Shown piece by piece: positions 35,010-42,887 of a stretch of 64,000 bases of DNA (its first letter is position 1; each line of letters starts with the position of its first letter). The position numbers were made by a program, and so were the translations under genes. The notes under the pieces are model-generated. The model searched no databases, was not told where the DNA came from, and saw nothing but the letters and a program-made list of their open reading frames with translations. Where the stretch lies: positions 1,806,622 to 1,870,621 of the forward strand of contig NC_015315.1 of the NCBI RefSeq assembly GCF_000193375.1, written 5' to 3'. The stretch is from Thermoproteus uzoniensis 768-20. GTDB taxonomy: Archaea; Thermoproteota; Thermoprotei; Thermoproteales; Thermoproteaceae.

Positions 35010-36254
35010 TTAGATAAAGCTCTGTAGCTTCCCGAAAACCACGCTCCACAGACCTAAGCCGGCCGCCTCGCCCAGCAAGAGGATCCCCAACGCTATGGAG
35101 GCGATCCCTACTACGAGCTCGAGCCTCCTGCCCCACTTGCTCAAGCCCATAGACCTCACCGCGGCCTTCTTGCCCCACCTAGATATGGCCTTAAGTATCG
35201 CGTAGAGCGCGGCCGCGAGCCCCAGCGCATACGCCAGCATAATGGCGAAGCCGTCTAGGAAATTGCCGGACACAAGCGCCGAGACCGCGGCTAGGCCCAT
35301 GAAAGGCGCTATGCACGGAGTCCAGACAGCCCCCAGCGACAGGCCGAGCGCGAAGTCACCGGCCCCCCTAGCCGCCTTGGAGGCTTTGGTCTGGAGGCCC
35401 GACATGGCCACCACGAACCTCCTCTCGAGCGGGGGGACCACCAGAAGAAGGCCCAACATGAGTAGCACAGCGCCTCCCGCGCCCTCTAGGGCAACTCTAA
35501 AGCCCGACGCGGCTTGGCCCAACGCCGATACGAGGACGCCGAAGGCGCTGAACGAGAGGACCATGCCTGCGAGGACCTTCCAGAGGCTGCGGCGTGCGGC
35601 CACGGCGACGGCCCCGACGGTCAAGACGGGGAGGACGCAGGGAGAGAATACGCTGGCGGCGCCAACCGCGAAGGCGACCGGGAGAGCCAACAACGGCTGT
35701 ACGCCGCTCTGGGCCGTCGTCGCGACGGGCGGCCGGACCCCGACGGTCTCCGTAGGGACCGCGAAGCCGGATAGGATCAGGAACTCCAGGAAGCCCTGCG
35801 GCGGAAGGCCGCCCAAGAGAAGGCCTTTGAGATACAGCTTGCCCCCTATGTCGTAGCCCACTAACATAGTGGGGGTTCCCAATATGGGTACTTGATAGGG
35901 GCCGTAGTAGGGCTTCGTGTAGCCCGCCTGCCCGTTCTCCACGACAAACACAGAGCCGTTTATGTATACGGGTATAGAGCTCACTGGGACGTAGGTTATA
36001 TCTATGGCGACGAGGTTGAAGCCGGAGAGGGCGGACGCCACGGTCGAGTTCGTGAAGACCTGCGTCTTCATGTACTCGCAAGCGGGGCACCCCTCCTCGT
36101 CTACGAACACGAAGGTCGGGCCTTGATGGGACGCCAGATAGGAGCTCAAGTCCTGCAGGCTGGAGGCCTCGTAAAACTTCAAGCCGCCTATCTGAACTAG
36201 AGACCCCGCGAAGGCGATGGCCGCAAGGAGCAGGAGGAGGACCGGCGACCGCAT
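35010..36254 (-). CDS. Thioredoxin-CcdA fusion, DsbD-like electron carrier
   Basis: From ATG 36254 the protein is 414 residues: a signal peptide, an exported thioredoxin-like domain (GCPACEYMK, Cys56 and Cys59), and a CcdA-type transmembrane domain. The membrane part has the paired Cys motifs FSPCVLPVLTVG and WTPCIAPFMGL. It would carry reducing power from cytoplasmic thioredoxin to the outside, opposite to VKOR. An in-frame TTG at 36260 is possible but less likely. The promoter faces that of the HEPN-MNT-like gene. Confidence 0.88.
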   Translation of the reverse strand: MRSPVLLLLLAAIAFAGSLVQIGGLKFYEASSLQDLSSYLASHQGPTFVFVDEEGCPACEYMKTQVFTNSTVASALSGFNLVAIDITYVPVSSIPVYINGSVFVVENGQAGYTKPYYGPYQVPILGTPTMLVGYDIGGKLYLKGLLLGGLPPQGFLEFLILSGFAVPTETVGVRPPVATTAQSGVQPLLALPVAFAVGAASVFSPCVLPVLTVGAVAVAARRSLWKVLAGMVLSFSAFGVLVSALGQAASGFRVALEGAGGAVLLMLGLLLVVPPLERRFVVAMSGLQTKASKAARGAGDFALGLSLGAVWTPCIAPFMGLAAVSALVSGNFLDGFAIMLAYALGLAAALYAILKAISRWGKKAAVRSMGLSKWGRRLELVVGIASIALGILLLGEAAGLGLWSVVFGKLQSFI

Positions 36255-36286
36255 TCCCAAAATCGTTTATACCAATATTAATTTTT

Positions 36287-36916
36287 ATGGACGCGTTGAG
36301 GAGGGTGGCGGAGGCCTCCTCGGAGGGGCCTCTCTGGAGGGCCTACGTGGCCGCCAAGCACGTTGTTGAGGCCGCAGCCCGTGCCGTGGTCGAAATGGGC
36401 CTTCCGAGACCTGCCAGATGCGAGGATCTGCCCCGAGTATTGGCAGGCGCGTTGCTGGACGCCGCCGACGCGGCGAAGCTCGCCGAGGTCGTCAAAGCCG
36501 CCAAGACTATGCACAGAGTCCGGGACAGAGCCTACGCCGAGAAGATAGCCGAAGACGCCGTGAGGCTTCTGGAGAAATTAATTAAGGGCGTCAAGAGGAG
36601 GTACCCCGATCTGCGGACCGGCGAGGGCTTCAGATACGCCTTGAAGGCCGCGCGGGTGAAGGCGGCGTACTCCCTCGGGCCCAACACGGTGGCCGTCAGG
36701 CCCGAGAAGCCGCTGAGCGTGGAGGAGAGGATGCGGCTGGCCGTAGACCTATCGGCGGAGCTCGGGATACCTCCGGAGAAGCTCGTCGTAGCAGACGCAA
36801 GCGAGCCGGGCGTGCTCGAGGAGCTCGTCAGGACTGGAAGGCTTCTATACGCGGAGGACCTAGATGAGGAGATAATGTGGCTCGCCGAGAGATACACGGA
36901 ATACATATGTTGTTAG
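36287..36916 (+). CDS. HEPN-MNT-like fusion with missing catalytic half
   Basis: The 209-residue protein has an N-terminal all-helical part resembling HEPN of the DUF86 type (AKTMHRVRDRAYAEKIAEDA). Its C-terminal part resembles the last half of an MNT nucleotidyltransferase: NTVAVRPEKPLSVEERMRLA, VVADASEPGVLEELVRTG, and LLYAEDLDEEIMWLAERY. The GSxxRG...DxD catalytic section is absent. I infer a fused and degenerate toxin-antitoxin gene; function otherwise unknown. It shares a short A/T-rich promoter region with the divergent CcdA gene. Confidence 0.6.
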   Translation: MDALRRVAEASSEGPLWRAYVAAKHVVEAAARAVVEMGLPRPARCEDLPRVLAGALLDAADAAKLAEVVKAAKTMHRVRDRAYAEKIAEDAVRLLEKLIKGVKRRYPDLRTGEGFRYALKAARVKAAYSLGPNTVAVRPEKPLSVEERMRLAVDLSAELGIPPEKLVVADASEPGVLEELVRTGRLLYAEDLDEEIMWLAERYTEYICC

Positions 36917-36968
36917 GGAGCGCATGTTTTGGAGCCCTGAAGCGGCGACATAAAACCGGCGCGATCAG

Positions 36969-37084
36969 TCGGCCCGCCGGGATTCGAACCCGGGACCGCC
37001 CGTTACAGGTCCTGGGGGCTTTCTGGAGGTGTACCCCCAGGGGCTGTCTACAGCCGGGCGCTCTCACCGCTGAGCTACGGGCCG
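36969..37084 (-). tRNA. tRNA-Tyr (GTA) with a 43-base intron
   Basis: On the minus strand the ends CGGCCCG and CGGGCCG pair, with A73 at 36969. The C1-G72 pair is typical of archaeal tRNA-Tyr. The D stem is GCTC/GAGC, the anticodon loop CTGTAGA, and the T arm CCGGG-TTCGAAT-CCCGG. The total of 116 bases minus 73 for a mature tRNA leaves 43 for the intron, probably at 37/38. The intron holds a perfect 8-bp stem CCTGGGGG/CCCCCAGG. CCA is not encoded. The stem base pair 31-39 would be G-A in my reading, so the exact splice sites are uncertain. Confidence 0.88.
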
Positions 37085-37163
37085 TATCGCCGGCGTATCT
37101 CTACTCGCTGTTTTTAAAAATTTTTCTCCGATTCAGCCCGGCGGCTATTTTACCGGCTTCTGG

Positions 37164-37191
37164 TTTTTATAGTACTAAAGTACTTAAGTAC
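37164..37191 (+). promoter_or_regulatory. TATA box and palindromic operator of vapBC
   Basis: The TATA box tttttatag (37164-37172) overlaps AGTACT (37171-37176), and a 12-bp perfect palindrome GTACTTAAGTAC (37180-37191) follows directly, touching the ATG at 37192. Since the antitoxin is a ribbon-helix-helix-like protein, this is the obvious site for autoregulation. Confidence 0.55.
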
Positions 37192-37449
37192 ATGAGTGAG
37201 AAGGAGGTCATCAAGGTGGAGATACCTAGGTGGCTTGCCGAAAGGCTGAGGAGGTATGCGGCCGAGAGATACGGCGTGAGGAGGGGGGCGCTTTCGCGCG
37301 CCGTCGTGGAGATACTGGAGAGGGAGCTCGGCGGGCCTGCCGAGGGGGGTGGGCTCGATCGGCTTGTGGGCCTCGGGCTGAGCTCCGATCTGGAGTGGGG
37401 CGGCGAGGATCTGGGAGAGGCTCTGCGGAGGCGCCATGTATCTAATTGA
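37192..37449 (+). CDS. vapB: Ribbon-helix-helix-like VapB antitoxin
   Basis: The 85-residue protein begins MSEKEVIKVEIPRWLAERLR, a short beta strand followed by helices as in RHH DNA-binding antitoxins. The C-terminal region (LGLSSDLEWGGEDLGEAL) would contact the toxin. The ATG at 37192 fits the TATA box 24 bases upstream. It overlaps the PIN toxin by 14 bases. Confidence 0.82.
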   Translation: MSEKEVIKVEIPRWLAERLRRYAAERYGVRRGALSRAVVEILERELGGPAEGGGLDRLVGLGLSSDLEWGGEDLGEALRRRHVSN

Positions 37450-37828
37450 CGCCAACGTGTTTCTGGAGCTCCTATATAGGCGGCAGAGGTGGCGCGAGTC
37501 CTACCGCTTTCTGGAGCGCGTGAGGGCGGGGGACGTCAAGGCGTACGTCCTCCAGTTCGCCCTACACGGGATCTCGGCGATTTTGGGAAAGCCGGAGCTC
37601 GTCAAGGTTTTCTTGGCCGAGATCTCGACGTGGCGTGGGCTCGACGTGATAAGGAGCGACGTAGCGGACGAGATAAGGGCGGCGGAGGAGGCGGTGCGTG
37701 TCGGCTTGGACTTCGACGACGGGATTCACTATTTCTACGCCAAGAGGCTCGGCTTGACCTTAGTGAGCTTCGACAAGGACTTCGACAAGACAGACTTAAA
37801 GAGGCTGGAGCCCGGAGAAATTGCGTAG
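37436..37828 (+). CDS. vapC: PIN-domain toxin (VapC)
   Basis: The 130-residue protein has Asp5 in MYLIDANVFLELLYR, a central DFDDGIHYFYAKRLG and the C-terminal VSFDKDFDK, the acidic residues that hold Mg in PIN ribonucleases. It is coupled to the antitoxin gene. The module lies beside tRNA-Tyr, a common landing place for such genes. Confidence 0.87.
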   Translation: MYLIDANVFLELLYRRQRWRESYRFLERVRAGDVKAYVLQFALHGISAILGKPELVKVFLAEISTWRGLDVIRSDVADEIRAAEEAVRVGLDFDDGIHYFYAKRLGLTLVSFDKDFDKTDLKRLEPGEIA

Positions 37829-38095
37829 GCTGGGCGCCTACACGCGCCGCGCCTCCGGCTAGTCGGCATCTGCCCAAGCCAGCCCGCGGGCGTCGCTATA
37901 TTGGCCAGACGCCGGGGGCGCGCGCCTAGGTCTTCTGCATGCCCGGCCCAAGACCGATCAGAAACACGCCGCCGGGGCTACGCGGTCCCCTACTGTGTCC
38001 CTTCGGCGGGTCCTAGACGGCAAGCCCGCCGTCTATAAGGCGGCTGGCGCATTGGGGCCACCTCTTAATTTTTATCCCGGCCGACACACTAGATT
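37829..38095 (+). other. 267-base gap with a GC hairpin, no gene seen
   Basis: I find no convincing open frame. A perfect 7-bp inverted repeat AGACGGC/GCCGTCT with a 6-base loop lies at about 38017-38036. Near the right end cttaattttta stands about 20-28 bases before the GTG at 38096 and looks like the promoter of the membrane cluster. The hairpin could be an RNA element or terminator of the vapBC operon; nothing more can be said. Confidence 0.4.
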
Positions 38096-39142
38096 GTGAG
38101 GAGATACGTCGTGTTCGCGCTCGCGGTTCTCTTCGCCTATTCCGTCTACTCGCTCCTCTCTCCCTCCCTCGCCGTCGGGGGCGGCCTGGGCGCGCTGCCT
38201 CTCAGCTCGGGCATGCCTGTATTGATATCGCCGGCGAATGCCTTGAGCCTGCGCGTCTCCAGCCCTCTGCTGGACTACCTATTGGCCTTCATATACCTCC
38301 TCTTCGCAGTATTGGCGTGGCTCGCGTACCAGATATCGCTACTCCTCGCGCACCTACTACGCCTAATGCCGTTGCCTTCGCTCGTCAACAGCACTCCGGC
38401 GACGGGCGTCCCTCCCACGTCGACTACTCCGCCTATAGGTGGAGGGGGCGGAGGGGCGCCCTCGGGCACGGGCAACGCGCCCACCGCCATCAACGTGCCC
38501 ATTCCTCTAGTGCTGGCGGCGATCGCCGTCCTCGCCGTCGTGGCGTTGTTGGCCGGAGCGCGGCGGAGGCAGATCTCGGGCGCCGCCAGCGCCGAGGCGG
38601 GCGGCCAGGCGCAGCCGGCGGAGCCTCTAGAGCCTACTAAGATCGCCGAGGCGTTCAGACCGGCCGGCCCTCCGGAAGTCTCGGCCGATTTGCCTCCGCC
38701 GGTTAGGCCCCGGTTAGTCAGATGGCCTCTCGCCGACGACGTGCCTCCCGTATGGCCTCTGGGGAGGCCTCTGGTGGTGGAGCCCGCCTACGAAGGCGTC
38801 GACATCGCGGCCTCGGGATGCGCCTCGGCGCCGTCCACAGGCGCCTTGGTGCTCTCCTCGGATAAGCCCTGTCTGGGGCGCGTGGTCGCCAGGCGGGGCG
38901 GCGAGGAGGAGGACCTGTCGGTCAAGTTCTCCGACCTCCACAGAGAGATAGCCAACTCCTTCCACGAGGCGTTCAAGTCCGCTCCGGGCTGGATGACGGC
39001 GAGGGAGATAATGGCCCAATTGGGCGCCCCTCCGGACGTGGTGGAGATTTTCGAGAAGGCGGCGTACAGCGATCTGCCCCTGGACTACGACGAATTCGCC
39101 AAGTTCTACAGATGGCTTAGAGGCCATGAAGGCCGTATATAG
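38096..39142 (+). CDS. Membrane protein with DUF4129-like C-terminus
   Basis: The 348-residue protein has an N-terminal helix, a second near 55-80, a Gly/Pro/Thr-rich linker (TSTTPPIGGGGGGAPSG), a third helix near 140, and a proline-rich cytosolic stretch. The C-terminal domain (IANSFHEAFKSAPGWMTARE) resembles DUF4129. In other genomes this domain accompanies MoxR-DUF58-transglutaminase clusters. GTG start. It is the first gene of a five-gene operon. Confidence 0.75.
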   Translation: MRRYVVFALAVLFAYSVYSLLSPSLAVGGGLGALPLSSGMPVLISPANALSLRVSSPLLDYLLAFIYLLFAVLAWLAYQISLLLAHLLRLMPLPSLVNSTPATGVPPTSTTPPIGGGGGGAPSGTGNAPTAINVPIPLVLAAIAVLAVVALLAGARRRQISGAASAEAGGQAQPAEPLEPTKIAEAFRPAGPPEVSADLPPPVRPRLVRWPLADDVPPVWPLGRPLVVEPAYEGVDIAASGCASAPSTGALVLSSDKPCLGRVVARRGGEEEDLSVKFSDLHREIANSFHEAFKSAPGWMTAREIMAQLGAPPDVVEIFEKAAYSDLPLDYDEFAKFYRWLRGHEGRI

Positions 39143-39959
39143 CTACGCCGCCTCCGCGGCCATAGCACTGCTCGCGTTGTTGTTGCCGTTGCCTCTGGCG
39201 GAGCTGGCGCTTTCGCTCTCTCTGGCGATAGCCGCGAGGGCTCTCGGCGGAATTAAGGCCGTCGTCCCCGCAACCGCCGCGGCGTATTTAGCAGTAAGGG
39301 GGTTCGTGAACCTCTTCGTCGTAGGCGCGGCGTGGGCCGTGGAGCCTCTCCCTCTCCTCGCCGCTGGCTACTACCTGGCGAGATCCTCGGAGGCCAGATC
39401 TCTGTACCTCTTCGCCGCCTCGCGGGCGCTCTACTTCGCCGCCGTTCTGGTCTTCCTCACCGCTCCCTTCCTCCCCGGCTGGGCGAGGGCTCTCTGGATT
39501 CCCGCCCTGCTTCTGGCCGTGGGGAGCCCTCTGAGGCGGGCCGGCGGCTCGGCGAGGTTGGCGGGGCTTTCTCTAACCGCGGCCGGCCTCATGCTGGCCG
39601 TCGCGTTCCTCGTGTCGCCTCTGTCCGAGGAGGCCTCAAACGATATAATATACATCGCGTTGATTGGCGTGCCCGCGGTGGCTTTAGTGGCGGGGAGGGG
39701 AGAGGGGGAGGAATATATACCGACGCCGTCCAGTATATCTATCGCGGCCGACGACAGGCGGTTTAGGGAAGCCGCCGAGGAGTACGTGGAGAGGGGCAGG
39801 GCGGAGGCCGTCATAGCGATAATATCCTACGCCTACGCCTTGGCCGGACTGCCCGTGGAGGCGGCCGTGAACGAGGCCCTCGCCCTCAGAGGAGCAAGGG
39901 GGAAGAAGGGCAGGAAGAGGGCGCTGGAGTCGGCGTTGTCCAGATTAAAGACGCCATGA
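39126..39959 (+). CDS. Multi-pass membrane protein of the MoxR cluster
   Basis: The 277-residue protein has seven or eight hydrophobic helices in residues 1-195 followed by a soluble helical tail (AEEYVERGRAEAVIAIISYA). It overlaps the preceding gene by 17 bases and the MoxR gene by four. No family recognised beyond its constant position in the cluster. Confidence 0.75.
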   Translation: MKAVYSYAASAAIALLALLLPLPLAELALSLSLAIAARALGGIKAVVPATAAAYLAVRGFVNLFVVGAAWAVEPLPLLAAGYYLARSSEARSLYLFAASRALYFAAVLVFLTAPFLPGWARALWIPALLLAVGSPLRRAGGSARLAGLSLTAAGLMLAVAFLVSPLSEEASNDIIYIALIGVPAVALVAGRGEGEEYIPTPSSISIAADDRRFREAAEEYVERGRAEAVIAIISYAYALAGLPVEAAVNEALALRGARGKKGRKRALESALSRLKTP

Positions 39960-40882
39960 GCTTGAGGGAGGCCATAGACGAGATCTCGCGGTACTACGTG
40001 GGTGATAGGTCCGTCGTGGAGAAGATAATGGCGGCGCTAGTGGCCGGCGGCCACGTCCTCATAGAGGACGTCCCGGGCGTTGGGAAGACCCTCCTGGCGA
40101 AGCTCTTCAGCAGAGTGCTGGGCCTCTCCTACAGGAGGATCCAGTTTACCCCCGACCTCCTCCCCAGCGACATTATAGGGACCAAGGTGTGGCGTAGGGA
40201 GCGGGAGGAGTTCGAGACTATAAAGGGCCCCATCTTCACCAACGTCCTCCTCGCCGACGAGATAAACAGAGCGCCGCCGAAGACGCAGGCCGCCTTGCTC
40301 GAGGCGATGCAGGAGCTCCAGGTGACTATAGAGGGGGAGACCTACCAGCTGGACAAGCCCTTCTTGGTCCTGGCGACCCAGAACCCGATAGAGCTCGAGG
40401 GCACGTACCCCCTGCCTGAGGCCCAGCTCGACAGGTTCATGATACGCCTCTCTCTGGGCTATCCGGACGACAAGAAGCTCCTTAAGGAGAGGCTGGCGTG
40501 GCGGTCGGACGACCCCGCGTCGCTGGCCCGCACGGTCCTCAACAAGGAGGCGGTCCTGGCCGCCATGTCGTCTGTGGAGGACGTGGAGGTCGTGGACGAG
40601 TTGCTGGAGTACATAGCTCAATTCGCCGCGATAAGAAACGACAGGAGAGTTGCGGCGGGCCCCTCGCCGAGGGCCCTGGCGTCTCTCTTGAAGGCCGCGA
40701 GGGCCTACGCTCTCATTCAAGGCAGGAAGTACGTGGTGCCCGACGACGTGAAGGCGCTGGCCGTCGACGTGCTGGCCCACAGAATATACCTCAAGCCTGA
40801 GTACAAGCTAGAGGGCGTCGACACGCGGGCCGTGGTGCGCGAGTATCTGTCCAAGATACCTGTGCCGAGATGGAGACGATAG
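39956..40882 (+). CDS. MoxR-family AAA+ ATPase
   Basis: The 308-residue ATPase has Walker A EDVPGVGKTLLAKLF (about 37-51), Walker B NVLLADEINRAPPKTQAALL, and the sensor ATQNPIELEGTYPLPEAQLD, all diagnostic of MoxR. MoxR proteins are chaperone-like and act with DUF58/VWA partners, the next gene here. It overlaps both neighbours. Confidence 0.94.
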   Translation: MSLREAIDEISRYYVGDRSVVEKIMAALVAGGHVLIEDVPGVGKTLLAKLFSRVLGLSYRRIQFTPDLLPSDIIGTKVWRREREEFETIKGPIFTNVLLADEINRAPPKTQAALLEAMQELQVTIEGETYQLDKPFLVLATQNPIELEGTYPLPEAQLDRFMIRLSLGYPDDKKLLKERLAWRSDDPASLARTVLNKEAVLAAMSSVEDVEVVDELLEYIAQFAAIRNDRRVAAGPSPRALASLLKAARAYALIQGRKYVVPDDVKALAVDVLAHRIYLKPEYKLEGVDTRAVVREYLSKIPVPRWRR

Positions 40883-42000
40883 CCCGCTACGCCATAGCGC
40901 TCGAGATACCCGCTCTGGCCCTCGCCGTATTTACGCGCAGGCCGGAGCTCCTCCCGGCCGTGATATTCCCCATAGCCTTGTTAGCCCTCTTCTACCTCGT
41001 ATACGCAAGGGGGTGGCGGGTGGAGGTCTCCGCACAGATCGAGAAAAGGGAGCTAAAAGTTGAGGACCAGCTCTCCTTGAGGATAGAGGCGAGATCCGAC
41101 GTCCCCGGCGTGCTCCTCTACTCGGCGCTAGACGACAGGAGGCTGGTAGCGACGGAGCCTCCGGCGGGGGCGCTGTACCTATCCCGCAAGTCTTCGGCGA
41201 CGGCCAGCGCGATTGCTGGATTGCCGGGCCGCTATCCCGTGTCTGGCGTAGACTGGGCGTTCTACCCGTTGACGCTGTCGCGCCCAGTTAGGGGACAGAC
41301 CCCGGCGGGCGAGGTGGAGGTGAGGCCGTACCTCGCCAAGGCGGGTCTGAGGGCCGCCGCGGCCAGCCTCGGAATGCCGCGTGCGCCGGGCCCGCTCGCC
41401 GGTCCCCACTCCACTGAGTTCCTGGAAGTGCGGGAGTACAGGCCTGGGGATCCCTATAAGTTGATAAACTGGAAGGCCTACGCCAGGACTGGCTTGCTAT
41501 ACGTCAACGAGAAGCTGAGGGAGGGGCACAGCACGCTCTACGTGGTGCTAGACGCCAGCTCAAGCTGTAGGGCAGACGCCGTAGGCCACGGCGCATCCAT
41601 AGCGCTGAGTTTGGCTTACGCCGCCGTCGAGGCCAAGCTCCCCGTGGGCCTCTTCGTGATCCCCAGCGGCGTGTTGCTACCGCCGACGGACTCGCCGGCC
41701 GGGCTCAAGCTGATCCGCGAGGCCTTGATGAGGCTGGACCTAAAGCCGCCCAGATACAGCCCGGCCCCGCCTAGGGCAGATACCTACGTCTACATCTCCT
41801 GCAGGCCTCAGGCCGAGTATATCGAGAGGCTGTGCCTCAGCGCCAGGAATGTCCTCGTCGTCGAGGTCGCGCCCGCGAGGGGCGCGTTTGCCGAGATCGC
41901 CAAGCTCTTCGCGAGTAGGAGGGAGAGGGTGCTCTGCGCCGACAAGATCGTCTGGTCCCCGCCGCTGGAGCCGCCGACGCGCGTGCTCGCCCGCCTATGA
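40870..42000 (+). CDS. DUF58 protein
   Basis: The 376-residue protein has two N-terminal membrane helices, a beta-rich middle and the DUF58 signature EYRPGDPYKLINWKAYAR near residue 190. A VWA-like region follows (YVVLDASSSCRADAVG). DUF58 is the usual partner of MoxR. It overlaps MoxR by 13 bases and the next gene by four. Confidence 0.9.
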   Translation: METIARYAIALEIPALALAVFTRRPELLPAVIFPIALLALFYLVYARGWRVEVSAQIEKRELKVEDQLSLRIEARSDVPGVLLYSALDDRRLVATEPPAGALYLSRKSSATASAIAGLPGRYPVSGVDWAFYPLTLSRPVRGQTPAGEVEVRPYLAKAGLRAAAASLGMPRAPGPLAGPHSTEFLEVREYRPGDPYKLINWKAYARTGLLYVNEKLREGHSTLYVVLDASSSCRADAVGHGASIALSLAYAAVEAKLPVGLFVIPSGVLLPPTDSPAGLKLIREALMRLDLKPPRYSPAPPRADTYVYISCRPQAEYIERLCLSARNVLVVEVAPARGAFAEIAKLFASRRERVLCADKIVWSPPLEPPTRVLARL

Positions 42001-42485
42001 GGTACATAACGGCATACCTAGCGGCGACGGCGGCCGCCCTCGTTCTGGCAAGCCTCCCCGGGCTCAGCCCGCTTCCGTTGCTGGCCTCCGCGATCTCGGC
42101 GGCAGGCCTCGCGGTCCTGCGCCGCAACGGCCTCCTGTCGGCGGCAGTCTACGTGATAGCCTTCGCGCTCCTCGCTCTGTCGTCCCGGCCGCTTCTGGCG
42201 CCTTTGGCCGAGCCGGCGGCGTTTCTGTCGCTCTACGCCTATAGGCTGGGCGAGTTGCGGAGGAGGCTGGCCTTGAGGGGGTACGACTTGGCTGGGGTAG
42301 AGGCGGCGTTGTCCAGAGCCGGCTTGACCGTGGCTATTTGGTCCGCCGCGGCTCTCGGCGTGTCGTATCTCCTGTACTTCGCGCTTATAGCGCTTCCACG
42401 GCTACCGCCGGCCGTTGCCGTGACGCTCTCCGCGGCCTCCCTCGCAGTAATCCTAATATTGTCCCTAGGACGTACCAGAGGGTGA
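41997..42485 (+). CDS. Small membrane protein ending the MoxR cluster
   Basis: The 162-residue protein has about five hydrophobic helices and a short loop with basic residues (YRLGELRRRLALRGYDLA). It overlaps the DUF58 stop (ATGA). The stop codon lies within the C box of a C/D sRNA candidate. Function unknown. Confidence 0.72.
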   Translation: MRYITAYLAATAAALVLASLPGLSPLPLLASAISAAGLAVLRRNGLLSAAVYVIAFALLALSSRPLLAPLAEPAAFLSLYAYRLGELRRRLALRGYDLAGVEAALSRAGLTVAIWSAAALGVSYLLYFALIALPRLPPAVAVTLSAASLAVILILSLGRTRG

Positions 42486-42533
42486 TGTAGGTCGGAGATG
42501 CTGACAGGTGATAGGAACGGCAGATCTGACTAG
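42478..42533 (+). ncRNA. C/D box sRNA candidate
   Basis: All four boxes are present with ideal spacing: C GTGATGT (42482-42488), a 12-base guide, D' CTGA (42501-42504), a 3-base spacer, C' GTGATAG (42508-42514), an 11-base guide, D CTGA (42526-42529). Such RNAs direct 2'-O-methylation of rRNA or tRNA at the base pairing with the fifth guide base before D or D'. It overlaps the stop of one gene and ends at the stop of the convergent zinc-ribbon gene. Target not determined. Confidence 0.72.
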
Positions 42534-42739
42534 ACGATCCTCAGCCCGACGGCCTTTAGGTCCTCGGTGAGACAGGCCCGGCAATACGCCACGACTCTCC
42601 CGTCTGATATCCTTATATAGCTGGCCTCCTCCCAAGCCACCTCGGCGCCGCACTTGGCGCATCTGAGCCTGGAGACTCTGAAGGGCGGCTTTCCCCTCGA
42701 CAGCTCGCCGTTGCGGAGGCGTAGAAGCCAGAAATCCAC
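42530..42739 (-). CDS. Small zinc-ribbon protein
   Basis: The 69-residue protein carries two CxxC pairs (LRCAKCG, Cys27/30, and AYCRACL, Cys53/56) forming a zinc ribbon. A strongly A/T-rich block with tttttataat lies about 20 bases upstream of the ATG. Partners and function are unknown; three C/D sRNA candidates surround it. Confidence 0.78.
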   Translation of the reverse strand: MDFWLLRLRNGELSRGKPPFRVSRLRCAKCGAEVAWEEASYIRISDGRVVAYCRACLTEDLKAVGLRIV

Positions 42740-42799
42740 GATAACTTACTTGTCCATTATAAAAATAAGAATAATAAAATAAAATATTTTTTCAGTTTT

Positions 42800-42857
42800 A
42801 TATCAGCACTTCGCCGTAGTCCTCACCGCGCGGAAGCGCCCTTGACTCATCACGGGG
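42800..42857 (-). ncRNA. C/D box sRNA candidate, minus strand
   Basis: On the minus strand: C GTGATGA (42853-42847) and D CTGA (42806-42803) separated by exactly 40 bases. Inside is a C'-like GTGAGGA (42826-42820), 13 bases before D. D' is degenerate. The size and box spacing match archaeal C/D sRNAs. An A/T-rich element (42868-42881) lies upstream. Confidence 0.55.
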
Positions 42858-42887
42858 CGTTAAACCTCTTAAAATAAAAACAACGCG

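Noticed and set aside
36877-37191. Upstream extension of the second VapB antitoxin
   Set aside because: It would cover tRNA-Tyr and the promoter; the ATG at 37192 is directly preceded by a TATA box and operator.
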